A program made the translations under genes and the position numbers. The notes under the pieces were generated by a model. The model was not told where the DNA came from. It worked only from the letters and a program-made list of their open reading frames with translations, and ran no database searches. Of a DNA stretch of 64,000 nt, positions 59,677-64,000 are shown one piece after another. The stretch comes from DATJFQ01 sp035492775 (GTDB lineage: Bacteria > Acidobacteriota > Vicinamibacteria > Vicinamibacterales > 2-12-FULL-66-21), in assembly GCA_035492775.1 (NCBI GenBank), contig DATJIW010000099.1:1-64000 (forward strand). The letters run 5' to 3'. Each line of letters begins with the position of its first letter. Position 1 is the stretch's first letter.

Positions 59677-60965
59677 AGAGCAGGTTGCTTCAGATCTCGC
59701 TTGCGCCAGCGGCGCTGCTGGCGCTGATGGTCCTTCCGGCCGGAACCCAGACCGACGCACAAGGCCCCACACCCGCCCGCTACCTGGTCACGGATCTGGG
59801 AACGCTCGGCGGCGCCAACAGCTTCGCGTATGCGATCAACAGCGCGGGGATCGTCGCCGGAGGCGCGAACACGTCAGGCCAGAACGATCCCGTCGCTCAA
59901 ACGGCATTCGTATGGGCCGGCGATTCGCTGATCTCTCTCGGCACCCTCGCTGGATCCGTCTGCCCGGACTGCAGTAGCGAGGGTTCCGCGGTGAGCGCCG
60001 ACGGAACGGCTGCGGCAATCTCCGAAACTGCGGCCCTTGATCCGAATGGCGAGGACTTCTGCGAGTTCGGGACGCATCGTCAGTGCCTCGCGGCTGTCTG
60101 GCGGGGCGGCGTGCTCACCGCACTCGAGCCGCTACCCGGCGGCAACAACGCCGAGGCGTTTTTCACGAACAATCGAGGTCAGGTCGTTGGTGTCTCGGAG
60201 ACGGGAACGCCCGATGGTACGTGCCTCACGCCGTTCCAGGTCCGGCGCTTCGAAGCCGTGAAATGGTCTCCGGATGGCGTACCGGCGCACCTGCCGCCTC
60301 TTGCCGGCGACACCGTTTCGTTTGCGTTCACGGCCAATGACGCAGGTCAGGTGGTCGGGTTCTCTGGCCTTTGCTCGAATGTGACCTTGCCACCGTTCAT
60401 CCCACCGAATGCGCCGCACGCAGTGATGTGGGACCAGCGCGGATTGCCCCACGACCTCGGCAACCCCGATGGAGGAGCCGGTGACAACGTCGCTGTAGGC
60501 ATCAACAATCAGGGTCAGATTACGGTCAACTCGGTGATGACGGACGGAACCATTCACACATTCCTGTGGAGCGCCGGCGCACTGCAGGATCTCGGAACCT
60601 ACCCGTCGGATTCGTTCGTGACCGTCGCGCCATGCTGTAACAACGTCAACGATCGCGGACAGATCGTCGGCTTCTCGGTGGATTCACAGTTCAATCAGCG
60701 CGCGTTGCTCTGGGAGGACAAGGACGCGGCGCCGCTCGATCTGAATCAACTCCTACCGGTGGATTCAACCTGGTATCTGCTCAGCCCGGCGGGGATCAAC
60801 AACGCCGGGGAAATAGCCGCTACTGCTCTGAATCTGAATACGTTCGAGATTCATGCTGTCGTGGCGTCCCCGGTGAGGGGAAGCGCTCCCGCGGCCCGGG
60901 GTGCGATGAAGCCGCCAGCGCTACCACAACGCGTCCGCGCGCTTTTACGCAGCTACTTGCATTGA
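59673..60965 (+). CDS. Secreted HAF-repeat (WD-like) protein
   Basis: 430 residues. A signal peptide (about 1-28) is followed by HAF/YD-like repeats of about 50 residues: DLGTLGGANSFAYAINSAGI, the AVSADGTAAAISETA repeats, AFFTNNRGQVVGVSETG, NDAGQVVGFSG, INNQGQITVNSVM, NVNDRGQIVGFSV, GINNAGEIAA. These build a beta-propeller that is extracellular or cell-surface. No catalytic residues are evident. The gene is downstream of, and coupled with, a small Cys protein. Confidence 0.82.
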   Translation: MKSRLLQISLAPAALLALMVLPAGTQTDAQGPTPARYLVTDLGTLGGANSFAYAINSAGIVAGGANTSGQNDPVAQTAFVWAGDSLISLGTLAGSVCPDCSSEGSAVSADGTAAAISETAALDPNGEDFCEFGTHRQCLAAVWRGGVLTALEPLPGGNNAEAFFTNNRGQVVGVSETGTPDGTCLTPFQVRRFEAVKWSPDGVPAHLPPLAGDTVSFAFTANDAGQVVGFSGLCSNVTLPPFIPPNAPHAVMWDQRGLPHDLGNPDGGAGDNVAVGINNQGQITVNSVMTDGTIHTFLWSAGALQDLGTYPSDSFVTVAPCCNNVNDRGQIVGFSVDSQFNQRALLWEDKDAAPLDLNQLLPVDSTWYLLSPAGINNAGEIAATALNLNTFEIHAVVASPVRGSAPAARGAMKPPALPQRVRALLRSYLH

Positions 60966-61020
60966 GAGGCTACACAGCTCGTCAACGGAGGGGCGGGCCT
61001 CAAACCGCCTCTCCTCAGCG

Positions 61021-61386
61021 TCACAGCTCGTTCCTCGCGAAGCATAGCTCTTCCACGATGCGGCCGCCGATGAGGTGTTCCTGGATGATGCGCTCCGCAT
61101 TCTCCGGTGTCACATCGCGATACCAGGTCCCTTCCGGATACACGACGCAGATTGGCCCGCTGGTACACATGCGGAGACAGGCGCATTTCGTCCGGTAGCA
61201 CGGGCCATCCGGGCCGCTAATATCGAGCTCCTTCATCCGCCGCTTCACATACGTCCAGGTAGCTTCGCCCGACTCGGGATCGGTGCAGTCAGGTCCCGCG
61301 CAGAGGAACATATGACGCGACAGTTTGCCGATTCCGAAGAGCGCGACCGATTCGGCCAGCGTGCGCTTCGGCTTTGGTGAGGACAT
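61021..61386 (-). CDS. Thioredoxin-like [2Fe-2S] ferredoxin
   Basis: 121 residues. FLCAGPDCTDP and, later, CYRTKCACLRMCTSGPICVV give the cluster cysteines of thioredoxin-like (2Fe-2S) ferredoxins (Shethna FeSII/NuoE-like). The last segment YPEGTWYRDVTPENAERI is also characteristic. It is an electron carrier or a regulator of nitrogenase or NADH dehydrogenases; its partner is not seen. The gene is convergent with the HAF-repeat gene. Confidence 0.88.
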   Translation of the reverse strand: MSSPKPKRTLAESVALFGIGKLSRHMFLCAGPDCTDPESGEATWTYVKRRMKELDISGPDGPCYRTKCACLRMCTSGPICVVYPEGTWYRDVTPENAERIIQEHLIGGRIVEELCFARNEL

Positions 61387-61445
61387 CCCACGATTCTACG
61401 GCACCTGCTTTGCTCCTGGTCGGGCCGCGAAGGAGGACCTCCGAC

Positions 61446-61598
61446 ATGGCTGATCGCGACCGTAGCAGGGACGACGACGGGTTGGACGAGGAACGGATCA
61501 AGGGAGTCGGCGACGAGGCCGATGACGACGAGTTCGAGGATTCGGACGACCTCGAGGACAGCGAAGCGGACGAAGACGATCAGGAGGGTACGTTCTGA
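61446..61598 (+). CDS. Tiny highly acidic protein (50 aa)
   Basis: MADRDRSRDDDGLDEERIKG is followed by an Asp/Glu run to the end. AGGAGG at 61431-61436, 9 nt upstream, makes a strong start. The predicted pI is very low and the protein is probably disordered. The stop codon TGA (61596-61598) overlaps the likely CTG start of the next gene (61595-61597), so translation is coupled. The function is unknown; similar acidic short proteins occur upstream of dehydrogenases. Confidence 0.7.
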   Translation: MADRDRSRDDDGLDEERIKGVGDEADDDEFEDSDDLEDSEADEDDQEGTF

Positions 61599-62704
61599 GC
61601 AGACGTTCCGAGATCGTTGTCGTGACCGGCGCCTCCGCAGGCGTCGGTCGCGCCGTCGTCCGCCGGTTTGCACGCGAGGGAGCCTGGATCGGCCTCCTCG
61701 CGCGCGGGCGCGATGGGTTGGAGGGCGCACGCCGCGAAGTGGAGGATGCCGGAGGTCGTGCGCTCGTCCTGCCCACGGATGTCGCGGAGTGGGATCAGGT
61801 CGATGCCGCGGCGGATCGGATCGAGCGCGAGTTCGGTCCGATCGACATCTGGATCAATAACGCGATGGCGTCCGTGTTCTCCCCCGTGCGGGAGATGCGC
61901 CCTGATGAGTACCGGCGCGTAACGGACGTCACATACCTCGGCGTCGTGCACGGCACGCTCGCCGCGCTGAAGCGCATGCGCGCCCGCGATCGCGGAACGA
62001 TCGTACAGGTTGGGTCCGCCCTCGCGTATCGCGGTATTCCGCTGCAGTCCGCGTATTGTGCCGCGAAGCACGCCGTCCAGGGCTTCATGGACTCGCTGCG
62101 TGCGGAGCTGTTGCACGACGGCAGCAGCGTGCACGTGACGATGGTGCAGCTCCCGGCGGTGAATACGCCGCAGTTCCGGTGGGTGAAGAGCCGGTTGCCG
62201 CGCAAGGCGCAGCCCGTGCCGCCGATTTACCAGCCCGAAGTGCCCGCCGAAGCCATCCACTGGGCGGCGCATCACAGGCGCCGCGAGTTGTGGGTAGGCA
62301 TGCCGACGGTGCAGGCGATCATCGCCAACCGCCTCGCACCTGGCGCACTCGATCGCTATCTTGCCGCGACGGGCTTCGACTCGCAGCAGACCGATGAACC
62401 GGAGGATCCGGATCGTCCCGATAATCTGTGGGCGCCGGTTCCGGGTGATCACGGCGCGCACGGCGTATTCGATTCGCGCGCGACGGATCGAAGCGAACAG
62501 CTGTGGGCTGCCACGCACCGGGGTGTGACTGTCGGTAGTACGCTCGCGGCCGCCGCCTTCGTGCTCGGCGCGGCGCTGATCTCGTCACGAAATGGCAACG
62601 GCAACGGCACCGCCGAGCAACGGCACGAGGGGCTCACGGCGGGTGACCGCGAGTCGCTCCGCGAGCTGATCGAACGCCCATCGCCTATCGCGAGTACTTC
62701 TTGA
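61595..62704 (+). CDS. Short-chain dehydrogenase/reductase, CTG start likely
   Basis: 369 residues from CTG 61595. SDR motifs: TGASAGVGRAVVRR (TGxxxGxG), NNAMAS, active-site Ser and YCAAK (SALAY... YxxxK) and PAVNTPQ. It is NAD(P)-dependent. The C-terminal 90 residues add a membrane-like segment (VGSTLAAAAFVLGAALISS). The first in-frame GTG (61622) would delete the first strand and half the nucleotide-binding loop. GGAGGG at 61583-61588 lies 6 nt before CTG, supporting it. The substrate is unknown. Confidence 0.85.
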   Translation: MSRRSEIVVVTGASAGVGRAVVRRFAREGAWIGLLARGRDGLEGARREVEDAGGRALVLPTDVAEWDQVDAAADRIEREFGPIDIWINNAMASVFSPVREMRPDEYRRVTDVTYLGVVHGTLAALKRMRARDRGTIVQVGSALAYRGIPLQSAYCAAKHAVQGFMDSLRAELLHDGSSVHVTMVQLPAVNTPQFRWVKSRLPRKAQPVPPIYQPEVPAEAIHWAAHHRRRELWVGMPTVQAIIANRLAPGALDRYLAATGFDSQQTDEPEDPDRPDNLWAPVPGDHGAHGVFDSRATDRSEQLWAATHRGVTVGSTLAAAAFVLGAALISSRNGNGNGTAEQRHEGLTAGDRESLRELIERPSPIASTS

Positions 62705-64000
62705 AGACCGCCTCGAGGTTTGCCGGTTTACTTTCGCGCAACGGCGCCCAGAGATCCCCCACCTCCCGGAAACGCCGTGGCGCCGTCCGGATGGTGAAGT
62801 CGCGTGGGTCGATCCCCTCGTCTACTTCCGCCCACCTGAGCGGCGTGGAGACCCCGGCATAGCTGCTCGCGCGCGCGCTGTAGGCGGTCGCGAGCGTCTT
62901 CCCGAGGATATTCTGAAGAAAGTCCACATAGACCGTTCCGCGCGGACGCCGGGCCACCATCCGTTCCACGGTCGCTTCCTTCGGGTGCCGCGATGCGACG
63001 AGCGTCGCCACGATCTGGCAGAAGAGCATCCCTGACTCGTAGGACGTGTGCGACGGCAGCGGAATATAGATGTGGAGCCCGCTCGATCCGGACGTCTTGG
63101 GAACCGAGGGCACTTTCATCGACGCCAGCTCGTCGCGCACCCATCGGGCGACATCGACCACGCGCGAAAACGGCGCGTCATCGGATGGATCGAGATCGAT
63201 AGCGACCCAATCCGCATCCTGCGGCGTCTGCACTCTCGAGAACCATGGGTCCTGCGAAATCGCCGCAAGCTGTGTCATGTAGACGAGCGTCGTCAACGAT
63301 CCGCCGATGAAACGAAGCGAGTCGGGCTCGCCGATGGGATCGAGCCCCTCAGGCAGCTGCTCGACACGGACGCCGGCCGGCGGCTTTTCGGCGCGCGACC
63401 TCTGTTGATAGAACGCCTTGCCCGCAACGCCGTTTGGAAAGCGCTTCATCACGAGCGGACGGTCGGCGACGGCCGGTAGCAGGTATGGGGAGACTTCGAC
63501 GTAGTAGCGCAGCAGGTCGCCCTTCGTCAGCCCGAGATCGGGCCAGAACAGCTTCGACAGGTTGGTGACACCGACGCGGTCGCCGTTCGGCAGCTCGATG
63601 GTGCCGTCGCGACGTGCGTCCTCGAGTGCCTGGAGCTGCCCGATTACTGCCGAAACGGCCGATGCGCTTCGCGGTGCGCGCGTGCGTGCGGGCGTGGGAC
63701 CGGATGTGGAGACGGGCTCTCGCTCTTTCGATTCGCGGCGGCCCTTCGCCCGCACTGCGGGCGCCTCCTCCCTGATCACGTCGCGTGGGGACTTGTCATC
63801 GCGCAACCCGAGATACACGGGATGACGAAGCTTGCCGTCGGCCGTCCATTCGGTGAATTTGATCTGCGCTACCAGGTCAGGCCGTGCCCAGTGCGCTGGT
63901 TCGTTCGTCTTGAATCCGGTCGAGAACGGAGAGCTGTCGGTGCGCCGCTGCTGCAGGAGCGACCACACCCGCGCCAGCTCGTTCTGATCGAAGCCGGTGC
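62685..64000 (-). CDS. ligD: Multifunctional DNA ligase D (partial, C-terminal part)
   Basis: The frame is open to the window end (438 codons shown). The visible part begins in the C-terminal region of the ATP-dependent ligase domain (EWTADGKLRHPVYLGLRDD) and continues, after a basic linker, into the polymerase/primase domain (LTKGDLLRYYVEVSPYLLPAV, ID(L)DPSDD metal motif, TSGSSGLHIYIPLP, EVDEGIDPRDFTI). The order ligase then polymerase is one of the known LigD layouts. It joins non-homologous DNA ends together with Ku, which is not in view. It overlaps the SDR gene at its 3' end by 20 bp. Confidence 0.93.
   Translation of the reverse strand, partial: TGFDQNELARVWSLLQQRRTDSSPFSTGFKTNEPAHWARPDLVAQIKFTEWTADGKLRHPVYLGLRDDKSPRDVIREEAPAVRAKGRRESKEREPVSTSGPTPARTRAPRSASAVSAVIGQLQALEDARRDGTIELPNGDRVGVTNLSKLFWPDLGLTKGDLLRYYVEVSPYLLPAVADRPLVMKRFPNGVAGKAFYQQRSRAEKPPAGVRVEQLPEGLDPIGEPDSLRFIGGSLTTLVYMTQLAAISQDPWFSRVQTPQDADWVAIDLDPSDDAPFSRVVDVARWVRDELASMKVPSVPKTSGSSGLHIYIPLPSHTSYESGMLFCQIVATLVASRHPKEATVERMVARRPRGTVYVDFLQNILGKTLATAYSARASSYAGVSTPLRWAEVDEGIDPRDFTIRTAPRRFREVGDLWAPLRESKPANLEAVFKKYSR

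Overview
The window is about 65-70% G+C chromosomal DNA with dense genes on both strands. Its gene content points to the Acidobacteriota, most likely a Vicinamibacteria-like lineage. The indicators are a PadR regulator paired with a long MacB/FtsX permease of the acidobacterial duplicated orphan permease (ADOP) type, an Oar-like TonB-dependent receptor with a carboxypeptidase-regulatory domain, two Ser/Thr kinases with TPR tails, an ECF sigma factor next to one of them, PEP-CTERM proteins, a winged-helix/TPR membrane regulator and a HAF-repeat protein. This is inference from gene content; no rRNA is present. No phage, intact insertion sequence or CRISPR array was seen.

Region 1 (1-13 kb) looks like a stress or energy-limitation island governed by sigma-54. 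It holds the 5' part of an acetyltransferase/NDP-forming acyl-CoA synthetase fusion, a divergent P1B-type metal ATPase, a two-domain UspA protein, a BACON-domain lipoprotein, an operon of a small Nfu protein with two sigma-54 activators and a receiver protein, a HemG-like flavodoxin, a YceI protein, a porin and a second UspA protein. Near-consensus -24/-12 promoters lie upstream of the synthetase, the nfu operon, the flavodoxin and yceI. A shared palindrome (GTGGGGAA...TCCGC-N5/6-GCGGA) sits about 85-120 bp upstream of three of these starts, and a half-copy lies upstream of the second usp. This is the best candidate in the window for an undescribed regulatory system.

Region 2 (13-34 kb) is mixed. 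It contains two SRPBCC proteins, a PEP-CTERM protein, two secreted unknowns, a phosphoesterase, a D-threonine aldolase-like enzyme, an ECF sigma factor and a DUF3455 protein that share an 11-bp-period operator, an XRE/STAND regulator, a short RTX-like protein, a STAS/anti-sigma kinase pair, an HtrA protease, IspH, a cupin, a c-heme/streptogramin-lyase-like protein, a BON protein, a sirtuin and an AmpG-like permease. A 207-bp multibranched inverted repeat lies between two convergent genes near 29.6 kb.

Region 3 (34-50.5 kb) carries a PEP-CTERM protein, a Ser/Thr kinase-TPR protein, an AMIN protein with a Pro/Ala minisatellite, an L,D-transpeptidase-like protein, an MscS channel with a damaged 5' end that runs into a tandem hairpin repeat, a His/Cys-rich secreted protein with a TonB receptor behind a 36-bp inverted repeat, a receiver protein divergent from a PAS histidine kinase, two tandem tRNA-Arg genes, a flavodoxin-fold reductase, and an ECF sigma factor followed by a second Ser/Thr kinase.

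Region 4 (50.5-64 kb) has a glycine-rich CSLREA-type secreted protein, a carboxypeptidase remnant, the PadR/ADOP pair, a winged-helix/TPR regulator divergent from a small protein and a HAF-repeat protein, a thioredoxin-like ferredoxin, a tiny acidic protein, a short-chain dehydrogenase that probably starts at CTG, and the 3' part of ligD.
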